A stretch of 64,000 bases of DNA from Thinopyrum elongatum (GCA_011799875.1 CM022299.1:28733996-28797995); one strand, 5' to 3'; shown: positions 21,636 through 34,429, numbered from the stretch's first letter. Made by a program: numbers and translations. The notes: generated by a model from the letters alone, not told the origin.

Positions 21636-24428
21636 TCTTTCGTCTTCAACATTATCGGTAACCTCACTTGGAGCTATATTTTTTTCATCACATGGTATGT
21701 GTTTTGCTTGGAGCATCATTTTATTTTGTTAGTATTTGCTTGCTGTTATTTATATTAATTTTTTGCATCTTTTATTTTAATAAAAGTGTCAAGGGTAGCC
21801 TTCACCATGCTCAATTTGCAAGTATATGAGTTGCTGTTTCAAAACAGAAAGTTTTCTGTTAGTGCAAAAATTCCCAAGAATAGTCGGAATGTCATAAAAT
21901 CTTGAAATTTTTACACAGCATGATCTTATAAATTATCTACAGTTTGGTAAATTTTCAGAATTTTTGGAGTTAATTAAGTATGGATCTTGCTGTATTCTTT
22001 ACATACTGTTCTGTTTAGGCAGATTGCTGTTATGTCTGCATTGTTTGCATATGTTGGCTTGTTTAATGATTCTATTTGAGGATGGAAGTATTAAATATGC
22101 AGAGGCATTTATTATAAAATGTTAAATAATAATTTTAGTAATTTTCTACAGTAGGTAATGATAAGTTTATGCATTGATTTATACTAACTTATCTCACGAG
22201 TTCTTGTTGAGTTTTGTGTGGATGAAGTTTTTGAGATTTAGGAAAATTGTGATATGAGAGGAATTAAGGAGACACAAAAGATCAAGCTTGAGGATGCCCA
22301 AGGAATCCCTAATTAATATTTCAAGAAGTCTCAAGCATCTAAGCTTGGGGATGCCCCGGTAGGCATCCCACCTTTCTACATGAACAATTGTCGGTTAGTA
22401 TCGGTTGAACCTAAGTTTTTGCTTCTTCACATGATATGTGCTATCCTTGGAAGGTCATTATATTTTGTTTTGTTTTGATGTTTGAATAAAATACTTAATA
22501 TCTGAAATTCTTAGATGAGAGAGTCTTCACATAGTTATTTAATTTTTGACTACTCATTGATCTTCACTTATATCTTTTTGGAGTATTTTGTCTTTTGCTC
22601 TAGTGCTTCACTTATATCTTTGTAGAGCACGGAGGTGGTTTCATTTTATAGAAATTGATGAACTCTCATGCTTTACTTATATTATTTTGAGAGTCTTAAA
22701 CAGCATGGTAATTTGCTATGAAGTTAGTCCTAATATAATGGGCATCCAAGAGTGATATAATAAAAACTTTCATATAAAGTGCATTGAATACTATGAGAAG
22801 TTTGATTCCTTGCATTTGTTTTGAGATATAAAGATGGTGATATTAGAGTCATGCTAGTGAGTAATTGTGGATTGGTAGAAATACTTGTGTGAAAGTTTTT
22901 GATTCTCGTAGCATGCACGTATGGTGAACCGTTATGTGAGGAAGTCGGAGCATGATTTATTTATTGATTGTCATCCTTTGTGTGAGGGTCAGGAGCGCGC
23001 GATGGTTAACTCCTACCAACCTCTCCCCTAGGGGCATGCATCTAATACTTTGTTTTGATAGCTAATAGACTTTTGCAATAAGTATGCGAGTTCTTTATGA
23101 CTAATGTTGAGTCCATGTATTATACGCACTCTCACCCTTCCACCATTGCTAGCCTCTCTAGTACCGTGCAACTTTCGCCGGTGCATTAAACCCGCCATAT
23201 ACCTTTCCTCAAAATGTCCACCATACCTACCTATGATGGCATTTCCATAGCCATTCCGAGATATATTGCCATGCAACTTCCACCGTTCCGTTTATTATGA
23301 CATGCATCATCATTGTCATATTGCTTTGCATGATCATGTAGTTGACATCGTATTTGTGGCAAGGCCACCGTTCATATTTTTCATACATGTCACTCTTGAG
23401 TCATTGCACATCCCGGTACACTGCCGGAGGCATTCATATAGAGTCATATTTTGTCCTAAGTATCGAGTTGTAATTCTTGAGTTGTAAGTAAATAAAAGTG
23501 TGATGATCATCATTATTAGAGCATTGTCCCATGTGAGGAAAGGATGATGGAAGCTATGATTCCCGCACAAGTTGGGATGAGTCTCCGGACTTTACAAAAA
23601 AATAAAAGAGGCCAAAGAATCCCAAATAAAAAAAGAGGCCAAAGAAGCCCACCAAAAAAATGAGAGAAAAGAGAGAAGAGGCAATGCTACTATTCCTTTT
23701 TCCACACTTGTGCTTCAAAGTAGCACCATGATCTTCATGATAGAGAGTCTCCTATATTGTCACATTCATATACTAGTGGGAATTTTTTATTATAGAACTT
23801 GGCTTGTATATTCCAATGATGGGCTTCCTCAAATTGCCCTAGGTCTTCATGAGCAAGCGAGTTGGATGCACACCCACTTAGTTTCTTTTGAGCTTTCATA
23901 CACTTATAGCTCTAGTGCATCCGTTGCATGGCAATCCCTACTCACTCACATTGATATCTATTGATGGGCATCTTCATAGCCCATTGATACGCCTAGTTGA
24001 TGTGAGAATATCTCCTTCCTCCACCATATTCTATTCCACCTATAGTGCTATATCCATGGCTCACGCTCATGTAATGCATGAAAGTTGAAAAAGTTTGAGA
24101 ACATCAAAAGTATGAAACAATTGATTGGCTTGTCATCAGGGTTGTGCATGATTTAATACTTTGTGTGATGAAGATGGAGCATAGCCAGACTATATGATTT
24201 TGTAGGGATAACTTTCTTTAGCCATGTCATTTTGAGAAGACATAATTGCTTTGTTAGTATGCTTGAAGTATTATTATTTTTATGTCAATATTAAACTTTT
24301 GTTTTGAATCTTATGGATCTGAATATTCATGCCACAATAAAGAAAATTACATGGATAAATATGTTAGGTAGCATTCCACATCAAAAATTCTGTTTTTATC
24401 ATTTACCTACTCAAGGACGAGCAGGAAT

Positions 24429-24444
24429 TAAGCTTGGGGATGCT
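24429..24444 (+). other. Polypurine tract of element A
   Basis: AAGCTTGGGGATGCT immediately precedes the 3' LTR start TGATACGTC. The same phrase ends the internal regions of elements C and D. Confidence 0.75.
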
Positions 24445-26123
24445 TGATACGTCTCCAACGTATCTATACTTTTTTATTGTTCCATGCTATTATATTTTTT
24501 GTTTTGGATGTTTTATATGCATTAATATGCTATTTTATATTATTTTTGGGACTAACCTATTAACCCAGAGCCCAGTGCCAGTTTCTGTTTTTTCCTTGTT
24601 TTTGAGTTTCACAGAAAAGGAATATCAAATGGAGTCCAAACGAGCTGAAAATTTACGGTGATTTTTTATGGACCAGAAGAAGCCCACGGAGCATCGGAGT
24701 TGGGCCAGAAGAGCCACGACGCGACGACAAGGGTGGAGGGCATGCCCCCCCTAGGGCACGCCCCCCTGTCTTGCCGCTGCCTCGTGGACCCCCCTGACTT
24801 GTCTCCGATGCCAAAAATTCCTATAAATACAGAGACCTCCAGAAAGAAACCTAGATCGGAAGTTTCGCCGCCGCAAGCATCTGTAGCCACGAAAAACCAA
24901 TCAGGAGCCCGTTCCAGCACCCTGCCGGAGGGGGAAACCATCACCAGTGTCCATCTTCATCATCCCGGCGGTCTCCATGACGAGGAGGGAGTAGTTCACC
25001 CTCGGGGCTGAGGGTATGTACCAGTAGCTATTTCTTTGATCTCTCTCTCGTGTTCTTGATTTGGCACGATCTTGATGTACCGCGAGCTTTGCTATTATAG
25101 TTGGATCCTATGGTGTTTCTCCCTCTCTACCTTGTGATGAATTGAGTCTTTTCCATTGAGGTTTTGTTATGTCGGATTGAATCTTTGGATGTGAGAGCAC
25201 TTGATTTATGTCTTGCGATGGGATATCTGTGGTGACAATGGGATGTTCTATTGATCCACTTGATGTATGTTTTGGTTATCAACTTGTGGATTCCCGTGGT
25301 GACACTGGGGTAATCTATGCAAAGGGGTTGGAACGCGTTTTCATATTCCTTTCTCCGATAGAACTCTCGGGATGCTCTTGAAGTTCTTTGTGTTAGATTG
25401 AATATTATGAATCTGAAATTGTGTGATGCATATCATATAATTGACCCACGGATACTTGTGGTGACATTGGAGTATCTAGGTGAAATTAGGGATGATTGAC
25501 CCACGGATACTTGTGTGTCATGTGGTGTTATTTTAGTACGAACTATAGGGCTGTTTGTGACACTTATCGGAATAGCCCAATAGATCGATCAGAAAGAATA
25601 ACTTTGAAGTGGTTTCGTACCCTACAAGCAATTTCATCTTATGTTCTCCGTGATAGGAACTTTCAAGTGATTCTTCTATGCATGTTGTGGGATTGTTATA
25701 TGATCCAATTATGTTATCATTGTTGAGAGAACTTGCACTAGTGAAAGTATGAACCCTAGGCCTTGTTTCCAAGCATTGCAATACCGTTTTTGCTCACTTT
25801 TGTTACTTGCTACCATGCTGTTTTTATATTTTCAGATTACAAAAACCTATATCTACTATCCATATTACACTTGTATCACCATCTTTTCGCCGAACTAGTG
25901 CACCTATACAATTTACCATTGAATTGGGTGTGTTGGGGACACAAGAGACTCTTTGTTGTTTGGTTGCAGGGTTGTTTGAGAGAGACCATCTTCATCCTAT
26001 GCCTCCCACGGATTGATAAACCTTAGGTCATCCACTTGAGGGAAATTTGCTACTGTCCTACAAAACTCTGCACTTGGATGCCCAACATGAGTCTACAATA
26101 AGAAGGTTGCGTAGTAGACATCA
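24445..26123 (+). repeat. 3' LTR of element A
   Basis: It is 1679 bases from TGATACGTCTCC to TAGACATCA. It has a TATA box (CTATAAATAC, 24821-24830) and the common grass leader phrases. A 16-base segment ACCCACGGATACTTGT is present twice near 25443 and 25499, the second copy absent from the 5' LTR. An 87-codon hydrophobic frame lies at 25763-26026. Confidence 0.9.
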
Positions 26124-26649
26124 GTTGTGGCCCTTGGCATCTTTGACCATCAAGGAATCAAAGTAAAAGCCATTGCTTCAAGAGGTGACGATTACCAGAA
26201 GGACCCAATGGTCACTGCGTACGCGCAGGAAAAGGAGGCATTAATACACACTCGTAGGTGCATAAAAAAGAAATTCCGCTAAGTTAATGGACTTACGGGG
26301 CATTGTAGGGCTGGAGGATGTATTTTTTTCTCATTTTGATTTCCCCATGCCCATGCGATGTACTCCGAGACAGATTTTCAGTCATTTAAGAGCTAGTCCC
26401 AGTTACAGATGCATGGATCAATAAATCAAACATCCAGAGGGATGCACTTGGCCAATTGGGCTTGGAATAGTGTCCATAGTCTGATCATGGAGATCTCTAT
26501 TCCTTCCAGGTTATACAGGGCCCAAAAGTGTGAGTAATTTAAAGTGCATTTATCTCTAAATGGTATTTTGGTGTGATGACAATATGGCTAGTGGAACTAA
26601 TGATGGTTATTAATATTTATCTCCAGGCATTGGTTCCTCGAAGAACTAT
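26124..26649. mobile_element. Unclassified transposon-like segment (right part)
   Basis: This is the continuation of 17200-18483 after element A, beginning with the duplicated GTTGT. An open plus-strand stretch to about 26283 ends in a stop. The remainder is A/T-rich with nothing recognisable. A run of 13 C residues lies just past its right edge at 26665-26677. Confidence 0.4.
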
Positions 26650-27748
26650 TGAGGAGATAGTTGACCCCCCCCCCCCCACTTTAAAAAGGTCAAAGGCGTG
26701 GTTTTTCGGTGACTCGAAGCTTATGTTTTAGTTTATTTGAGTCGTTAGGTAATCGCACTATTAAGAGGGGTCAAGGTGGTCGAATGATGGTGTGGGCACA
26801 TTTCAAGACATAAACACCATCCATCCTACACCTACCACCAAAAAGGAAGTGCTAAAATCATCTCTCATCATTTCACTGTAAGCCGAAGTCTCTGGACACC
26901 CCGTGTGCTCGGGGTCTTTGACCTCCATGTGCATGGGGTAGTGCTTCACTCTCTGGACACCCCGTGCCCATGGGGTCTCAAGCCTCTGTGTGCATAGGGT
27001 CTGTCGGCAGGCAACGGTCACTTGAGAGTGTGAGGTATAAATAGGGCCTTCTTCCTCCTCCAAACCTAACCATTCAATCCTTGGAGCAGCCAGCATTTCC
27101 AAACACTGATTTTGCTCATTACTCTCTACTCCTCCACTCATACACTTTGATTCTTTGGGGATAGGGAGAGCAAGCCTTGAACTACAACTTGACCAAACCG
27201 ATTCATGTTCCCCACTCCCACTCAATTTTGTCACCAACAACTTGTTACTCTTGGAGCTTGGGGTTCTAGGCGGTTGGAGGTTCCTTCGGAAGCTTCCTTG
27301 TTTGTGGTGTGCTACGGAGACATATGTAAAGGTGTGGTGGTCACCTTCAATACCAACCCCGAGTAATTCAAGGCTCATCCATTGGGGGTGACTCGAGAGG
27401 AATCTGGTGAACCACTTCGTGGCGTTCCGGAGCCTTGATTCTGGTACCGCTCCAACAGAGATTAGCACTTCCCAAGGAAGTGTGAACTTCGGGATAAAAT
27501 TCTCGTCCCTTACTCACTTGTGGTTAATCCTTTACCACACTTTACTTTGCTTTATATGCTTGTGGTCTTGCTAATTAGATTGTTGCCTAGCTTACATTGC
27601 TTTGAGCTTGCTTGCCATATAGATTGTGTTCATCTAGTCGCATATCCAGAGAACTTACTTTATCCGCAAATCCCTTAAATTTGTAATTAAGCTTAAAATT
27701 TGTAGTCTCCTGTTCACCCCCCTCTAGTCGACCATATCAATCCTTTCA
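26650..27748 (+). repeat. 5' LTR of a second SIRE-type copia element
   Basis: The right end ATCAATCCTTTCA directly precedes the primer-binding site. The left edge, placed at TGAGGAGATAG, is less certain. It contains a TATA box (TATAAATA, 27036-27043), two copies of the phrase CTCTGGACACCCCGTG (about 26891 and 26952), and the typical CACCCCCCTCTAGTCG end. Confidence 0.65.
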
Positions 27749-27749
27749 A

Positions 27750-27762
27750 TTAGTATCAGAGT
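27750..27762 (+). other. Primer-binding site of the second SIRE-type copia
   Basis: TTAGTATCAGAG follows the LTR with one spacer base and matches the initiator tRNA-Met site TTGGTATCAGAG with one change. Confidence 0.7.
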
Positions 27763-27799
27763 GAGGGCTCTTAATTCGGGAATTACCGCCTAAGAGAAT

Positions 27800-28230
27800 A
27801 TGGTCGATACTGGAGATGGGGAATTGGGACAACAACCCACCGGTGGTGCCCCTAATATACCAACGGAGGTTCCTGCCACCACACTACCCGTTGCTCTTGT
27901 ACTCACTACTACCTTGACAGTTGCAGATTTCACCACCTTTATGTCAGAATTTAAATCCGCTTTCATATAGGAAGTTCATAACCTTGTCAAGGATGAGGTG
28001 GATAAAAAAGTGGAAGCCTCCACTTCCGCATCTTCCTCATTTACTCCTAGTGAGACTCAAGATGTGGACGGTTCAAGAGAACCTCTTAGCCATCCCAAAC
28101 CTACTACCGCACCAATCTACAATGTTGTAGGCCCTCATTACACATCACAACCTATCCCGCATCCGCATATTAATCATGTTGGGTCTCTACCGCATTTGAA
28201 AGCCAACGCATTTGCTACGGCACTTCTACT
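27800..28230 (+). pseudogene. SIRE-type copia gag start, truncated
   Basis: The frame opens with ATG at 27800 (MVDTGDGELGQQPT) and runs through a Pro/Thr-rich region to VGSLPHLKANAFAT. A TAG at 27968-27970 interrupts it after FKSAFI. The sequence stops at 28230, where an LTR end begins, so the rest of gag is lost or lies outside the window. Confidence 0.65.
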
Positions 28231-28601
28231 TGTGAGCTGCGTTGGGATTTCCTCGAAGAGACGAGGATGAAGCAGTATAGTAGAGATAAGTATTTCCCTA
28301 AGTTAAGAACCAAGGTTATCAATCTAGTAGGATAATCACACAGAACCTCGTTAACAGCACCTACACACACGAAAAGCAAATACTTGCACCCAACGTAAAA
28401 CAAGGGGTTGTCAATCCCTTGGCAGTTAATTGCAAGGATCAAATCTCATAGTGATAGATAAATAAAGTAAAACACAAAAGTAAAATAATAGTAAATAAAT
28501 TGCAGCAAAGTATTTTTGGTTATATATATGATGTAAGATAGACCCGGGGGCCATATTGTTCATAGAGCCTTCTCTCTTGAAGATAGCATATGGTGGGTAA
28601 A
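28231..28601 (-). repeat. B1: LTR fragment, minus orientation
   Basis: It starts on the plus strand with TGTGAGCTGCGTTGGG, the 3' tip of an LTR on the minus strand, and matches the same part of the complete LTR at 47296-48816 with several indels. It is cut at 28601 by insertion of element C. It sits inside the copia gag, preceded by CTACT. Confidence 0.75.
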
Positions 28602-30266
28602 TGATGTCTACTACGCAACATTCTTCTTGTAGACTCGTGTTGGGCCTCCAAGCGCAGAGTTTTGTAGGACAGTAGCAAATTTCCCTCAAGTGGATGACCT
28701 AAGGTTTATCAATCCGTGGGAGGCGTAGGATGAAGATGGTCTCTCTCAAACAACCCTGCAACCAAATAACAAAGAGTCTCTTGTGTCCCCAACACACCCA
28801 ATACAATGATAAATTGTATAGTTACACTAGTTCGGCGAAGAGATGGTGATACAAGTGCAATGTGGATGGTAGATATAGGTTTTTGTCATCTGAAAATATA
28901 AAAACAGCAAGGTAGCAAGTAACAAAAGTGAGCGAAAATGGTATTGCAATGCTTCGAAACAAGGCCTAGGGTTCATACATTCACTAGTGCAAGTTATCTC
29001 AACAATGATAACATAATTAGATCATATAACAATCCCTCAACGTGCAACAAAGAGTCACTCCAAAGTCACTAATAGCGGAGAATAAACGAAGAGAATATTG
29101 TAGGGTACGAAACCACCTCAAAGTTATTCTTTCTGATCGATCTATTGGGCTATTCCTATAAGTGTCACAAACAGCTCTAGAGTTCGTACTAAACTAACAC
29201 CTTAAGACACACATCAACCAAAACCCTAATGTCACCTAGATACTCCAATGTCACCACAAGTATCCGCGGGTTTGATTATACGATATGCATCACACAATCT
29301 CAGATTCATCTATTCAAACCAACACAAAGAATTTCAAAGAGTGACCCAAAGTTTCTACCAGAGAGTCAAGGCGAAAACGTGTGCCAACCCCTATGCATAA
29401 GTTCACAAGGTCACAGAACCCGCAAGTTGATCACCAAAACATACATCAAGTGGATCACGTGAATATCCCATTGTCACCACAGATAAACACATGCAAGACA
29501 TACATCAAGTGTTCTCAAATCCTTAAAGACTCAATCCAATAAGATAACTTCAAAGGGAAAACTCAATTCATTACAAGAAGGTAGAGGGGGAGAAACATCA
29601 TATGATCCGACTACAATAACAAAGCTCGCGATACATCAAGATCGTGCCAAATCAAGAACACGAGAGAGAGATCAAACACATACCGACTGGTACATACCCT
29701 CAGCCCTGAGGGTGAACTACTCCCTCCTCGTCATGGAGATCGCCGGGATGATGAAGATGGCCACCGGTGATGATTTCCCCCTCCGGCAGAGTGCTGGAAC
29801 AGGGTCCTGATTGGTTTTTGGTGGCTACCGAGGCTTGCAGCGGCAGACCTCCCGGTCTAGGTTTATTTCTGGGGGTTTCTGTATTTATAGGAATTTTTGG
29901 CGTCGAGAACAAGTAAGGGGGGTCCACGAGGAGCCCACAAGACCGGAGGGCGCACCCTAGGGGGGGCGCGCCCTCCACCCTTGTGATGGCCTCGTGGCTC
30001 TTCTGGCCCAACTCCTTTGCTTCGGGGGCTTCTCTCGGTCCATAAAAAATCTCCGTAAATTTTCTGCTCATTTGGACTCCGTTTGATATTCCTTTTCTGT
30101 AAAACTCAAAAACAAGGAAAAAACAGAAACTAGCACTGGGCTCTAGGTTAATAGGTTAGTCCCAAAAATCATATAAAATAGCATATAAATGCATATAAAA
30201 CATCCAATATGGATAATACAATAGCATGGAACAATAAAAAATTATAGATACGTTGGAGACGTATCA
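28602..30266 (-). repeat. 3' LTR of element C
   Basis: It is 1665 bases, reading TGATGTCTACTACGCAAC to GACGTATCA on the plus strand. The TATA box reads TATAAATAC on the minus strand at about 29881-29889. The left flank GTAAA would be the target duplication, but the partner is lost. Confidence 0.9.
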
Positions 30267-30347
30267 AGCATCCCCAAGCTTAATTCTTGCTCGTCCTCGA
30301 GTAGGTAAATGATAAAAACAGAATTTTTTATGTGGAATGCTACCTAA

Positions 30348-30350
30348 CAT
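30348..30350. repeat. Target-site duplication CAT, left flank of the CACTA element
   Basis: CAT here and at 39619-39621 flank the CACTA termini. Joining the flanks restores the element C sequence that is seen uninterrupted (reverse strand) near 24345-24385 in element A. Confidence 0.9.
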
Positions 30351-30560
30351 CACTAGTGCAGAACCGGGCTTTTGCACCGGTTCATTAGGCCCTTTAGTGC
30401 CGGTTCTGTAACCGGCACTAAAGGGTGGGGACTAAAGGCCCCTTCCCCTTTAGTACCGGTTCAACACGAACCGCCACTAAAGGGCCACCACGTGGCACGA
30501 GCCAGCGCTGGGGGCTGGGAGACCTTTAGTACCGGTTGGTAACACCAACCAGTACTAAAA
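30351..30560. repeat. Left terminal and subterminal repeats of the CACTA element
   Basis: Several copies of TAGTACCGGTT / AACCGGCACTAAAGG in both orientations lie here, the presumed transposase-binding repeats of CACTA elements. They mirror the right end at 39325-39618. Confidence 0.8.
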
Positions 30561-30702
30561 GGTTTGGGGGGTTTTGGGTTTATGATTTATTTTTCCTTTA
30601 ATTTTGTGTTTTCCGTTTAATTCTTTTCATTTGCTGATATTTTACGATACTACATATTGTACACGTGATGCATATATATAAATAGAATTTCTCGTAGAAC
30701 CG

Positions 30703-30705
<3 letters not shown>

Positions 30706-30756
<51 letters not shown>
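30706..30756. repeat. (TA)n microsatellite
   Basis: An uninterrupted TA run of about 25 units lies between the last exon of the Ulp1 gene and the left CACTA end. Confidence 0.9.
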
Positions 30757-30757
<1 letters not shown>

Positions 30758-30837
30758 TCGAATGTCTCGCACGACCATTCACACATACACATGTATATAT
30801 GCAATTTGGTATATACAATTTCTCCTACATGGAGGCA

Positions 30838-33800
30838 TTACTGCGGTAGCGGGTAATGGAATTCTCCTTTGGGATCTATGACCTGGTCGAGCAAAAATCC
30901 CGCTATTTCCTCTTGAATTGCTCGTACGCGATCCGTTGGTAGGAGCTTATCCCGCATCTCATTGAACTTTAAAGAAGGAGATCAAATATGCATGTATTAG
31001 TTGTGTGTATATATATTAGATATCGATAATGATGTAAAAATTGTGAATAGTGTTCTGGCAAATGTACCCATAGCTGTTTATCAGATCTGCTCCTTTCGGA
31101 CGCCATCATGCGAATGTTCTCGCAAACGTAGTATGCACATAAATCAGTCCCTCGCGCCTTCTTCAGGGCCTTTACGAGAATAGAATTCAATCAGATAATA
31201 ATTAATCAAGCATGATAATTAATGGTATTGAAACTAGAATTAAAGAGATGGTAGCTAGCTAGTACTACTTAATTAATTACCTTCGGTCGATACCATTTCA
31301 GCTTTTGTTTCCAATTGCCTGGAACCTGTTTGATGAACTTTTCCCAAGCCCTGCCCGCCGGCAAAGAAATTGAATAAAGGAGTTATTAATTAGTTGATAT
31401 CAGGAAATGACGAACTAAAGAGGCCGACATATATAGTTCGATAATGATTGAAATTACCTGTTGACTATCCCCTTCATGATTTCGTACTCAGTAACTGGTT
31501 TAAGTTGTGAGTCCAGTACTTCAACTTTTCCATCTTCAACTTGAATGATTAACAAGATCCAGTGGAAACTACATGCGCACATGTTTGCATGTATAAATTA
31601 AGCGGGCATATGACTAACACTCATCAACTACCCTAAATCATATACACTTATTAACATCTAGCTAGTAAGCAAAAACAGAATTTGTAGTACAAGACAGTGT
31701 GAGACTCACCCGAAGTTGTAAGGAAGTAGTATATCTCAATTGGTATTTAGGAGCTTCAAGAACTCTAGCAAGCTTTTATCTGTGTCTTTTCGTTCCCATG
31801 GACGTGTCCATGTCTCTTGATTAATGGTATTTGGGTCAATGAACCCAATGCCATAGCGTCCAGCTTTTTTCATTTCATAGATCTTCATCCTGCATAATAC
31901 CACATAAAAGAATATAGTGAGGATAATGACAGGTAATGATCAATGAGCACTACAGCTAGCAGCTTGAGACTTAAATTACATAAAGAAATCACTTACAGAC
32001 AATAGCAACTGACGATAGATTTGCATGAGGGACTGATCAGTTCTGATTGAATACTCTGGCTTGACTTTCACCATGAGGGACTCTCGATTGGTAGTCTTGG
32101 CAATTTTCATGTACCATTCATGCAATTCATACATTCTCGTTGAGAGCTTCTTGAACTCCTCAGGCTTGACCATAGGTTCGCCCCGGGCATATTTCCATTT
32201 TATGTCCTCCTCTCTAATCATATCCATGGGCTCGATCTCTAGGAGTTGATAAATAGTGATACCGGCCTCTTCAGCCATCCTTCTATGAGCATCGGTTATT
32301 ACCAGCTGATCGGCGCCGATACTCGCATGTGTTGGTACAATGAGTGGGGGGATCGATTGCACCGCCTGTTCTCCCAGCTGGGGAACAGTTTTCCCACTTT
32401 TTTTGGCAGCTGCTTGGCTGGAGCTCGAGCTCGACTACTTCTTTTTTTGTGCTTGATATGCCTTCCTGATTTGGCGCTCATAGTCTGAGTCAATAGGCTT
32501 GGGAGCTGGTGGTTCAGCCATACAAATAAAGTGGTAAATGACATGCTTAGGTACTTTCTCCTTTGGCGGCGGTGGCGGTTTCGGTCCAAAATGGGCCCTC
32601 AATTGGGCTTGCACTTCTGCTTCGTTTTCCTCCTCAGTTAGGTCATAAGGCCTCTTCGGAAGAGGCATGAGGCTTGGACCAAATTGGAATCTCTTGCCTC
32701 CTGTACCTGTACTTGTACCGCTAGCCACCATAGCTGCGGTGGCTCTCTTCCACTGTTGCTTAGGCGGCGTAGCCCGCTGAGGCGGCGAAGACGGCTGATG
32801 CGGTGCCTGAGTTGGAGGAGGAGGAGTGGGCTGACGCATTGACGGACTTGGAGGACGAGGAGTGGGCCGACGCGGTGCCGAACTTGGAGGAGGAGGAGTG
32901 GCCTGATGCGTTGGCGGACTTGAAGGAGTAGGACTCTGCTGAGGTGGTGGCTGATGACTTGGAGGAGCGGGAGTCTGCTGACGCGATGGCGGACTTGGAG
33001 GAGGAGTCGACTGACGCGGTGTCGGTGGCCTTGGAAAGATGATGCAATCCTTTCTCCATAGAATGATACGATGTATGGCCTCTCCCAGTGTGTGCTCGTC
33101 GTCACCTCCAGGAATGTCAAGCTCTAGCCCCGAATATTGTGCCACCACTTCATCAACCACGACACAAGCATAGCCAGTTGGAATCGGGTTGCAATGGAAG
33201 GTTGCTTCAGGGGGATTTGTATAAGCAACGGCGTCCGCCACCTTCATGGATATGTTCTTCATTTTGAAGTGTAGCTCACAATTAGTGTTTTCCATGATGT
33301 CATCCACAGGGTATCTATTCAGCAGTGCCTCGCCCGGGGCGGAACCCATGCTGCTTCTCGGCATGGATGGGACGGTGCTAACCAATGCTGGATCCTCTAG
33401 CTGCTGCCGCTGCTGAGACCCCCTTTCCTGGCTAAGTGAGTCGATCTGCTGCTGCTGCCGCTGGAATTGGAGTGCCAACTCTGCGTGTGCTGATTCTAGG
33501 CCTTGAAGGCGTTCTGCTTCCTACTTCCTCTGCTCCTCCTCCAGCTTCCTCTTCCTCTCCTCCTCCATCTTCTTTCTCGCACGGCTTCTGTAGTCGACGT
33601 TCCAGTCGTCAAACCCCTCATACCACGGAACAATGCCTTTGCCTCGTGTTCTTCCCGGGTGTTCAGGATCTCCCAAGGCGCGCGTAAGCTCGTTGTTCTC
33701 TCTGTTGGGCGTGAACACCCCCGTTTGAGCCTCTTCTATTGCAACAAGTATTTTGAGGTCGGCTCTTTTAAGACTTGCCTTCTCCAAAACCTGGCTTGTC

Positions 33801-34426
33801 TTTGGGTCCAACATCCCCCCATGCGCATAGAACCAAGTCCTGCACCTGGGGGGCCAGCACAATGTAACTGGAATGACCCCTGCATCCACCATCTGTTGCT
33901 CAGCCTTATCCCACTTAGGCCGGGCCACCGCATAGCCACCTAGCCCCAGCCTATGGTAATGCTCCTTTTTCGCGGCATTGAGCTTGTTTATTCTCGACCG
34001 TTCCTTAGCTAATTCTGATTCCTTGAATTTCACGAAAGCGGGCCAGTGATCTCTTTGCTTCTCTAGTGTTCCCGTGAATTCTGGAGTCTTCTTTCCTCCT
34101 TCGATGTACTTGGCCCATATACTTTTCTTGTGGTTGTTGAATGCAACCGCCATCTTCCTAAGAGCAGTGTCCTTGACTTTCTGCACATCTGCATCTGTAA
34201 AATGATCTGGTAGGGTGAAATGTGACATGAGAGATTCCCAAAGCAGATCTTTTGCTCTTTGGTCAACAAAAGTAAGATCTGGACGTTCCTTTGCTAGCCT
34301 TTTCCATTCTTGAATGGAGATCGGGATTTGGTCCTTCACAAGAACTCCGCACTGACGAACGAACTTGCCCGCATTCTTCTTAGGCTCGCTTGGTTCGCCA
34401 TTAGGTTTGATGGCATTGATGTTGTA
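30838..34426 (-). pseudogene. CACTA second gene: Transposase_24-like region plus Ulp1-type (C48) cysteine protease
   Basis: The first exon (about 34426-31997, donor GTAAGT) encodes a Transposase_24-like segment (FVRQCGVLVKDQIPISIQEW, KRDHWPAFVKFKES-like wording), a Gln/Pro-rich linker of PPPSPPSRQQTP-type repeats, and a linker to the C-terminus. Later exons can be read at 31889-31710, 31568-31458, 31350-31281, 31169-31068 and 30966-30838 (stop TAA at 30838). They encode an Ulp1-like fold: FHWILLIIQVEDGKVEVLDS supplies the His and Asp, and GTDLCAYYVCENIR supplies the Cys. Stops interrupt it at 33521-33523, 32435-32437 and 31736-31738. The phase of the first junction does not fit as drawn. Ulp1-like domains are known passengers of plant CACTA and Mutator elements. 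The first exon may begin after GTAAAG at 34427. Confidence 0.8.
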
Positions 34427-34429
34427 CTT

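Larger units (their letters stand above)
18484..26123 (+). mobile_element. Element A: complete non-autonomous gypsy-type LTR retrotransposon (Sabrina-like)
   Basis: Two LTRs, a tRNA-Asp-type primer-binding site, one short ORF, a long non-coding internal region, a polypurine tract and a perfect 5-bp target duplication define the element. It is about 7.6 kb. There is no protease, reverse transcriptase or integrase. The internal sequence 20903-24430 is A/T-rich and non-coding, with repeated AAGCTTGGGGATGCCC motifs and TTCACTTATATCTTT repeats (22560-22625). It would need enzymes supplied in trans. The family name Sabrina is from memory. Confidence 0.9.

Noticed and set aside
30706..30804. Frame with a Tyr-Ile repeat
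   Set aside because: It is only the translation of the (TA)n microsatellite.
32638..33120. Ser-rich and Arg/Leu-rich frames on the minus strand
   Set aside because: They are alternative frames of the Pro-rich repeats in the CACTA second gene.
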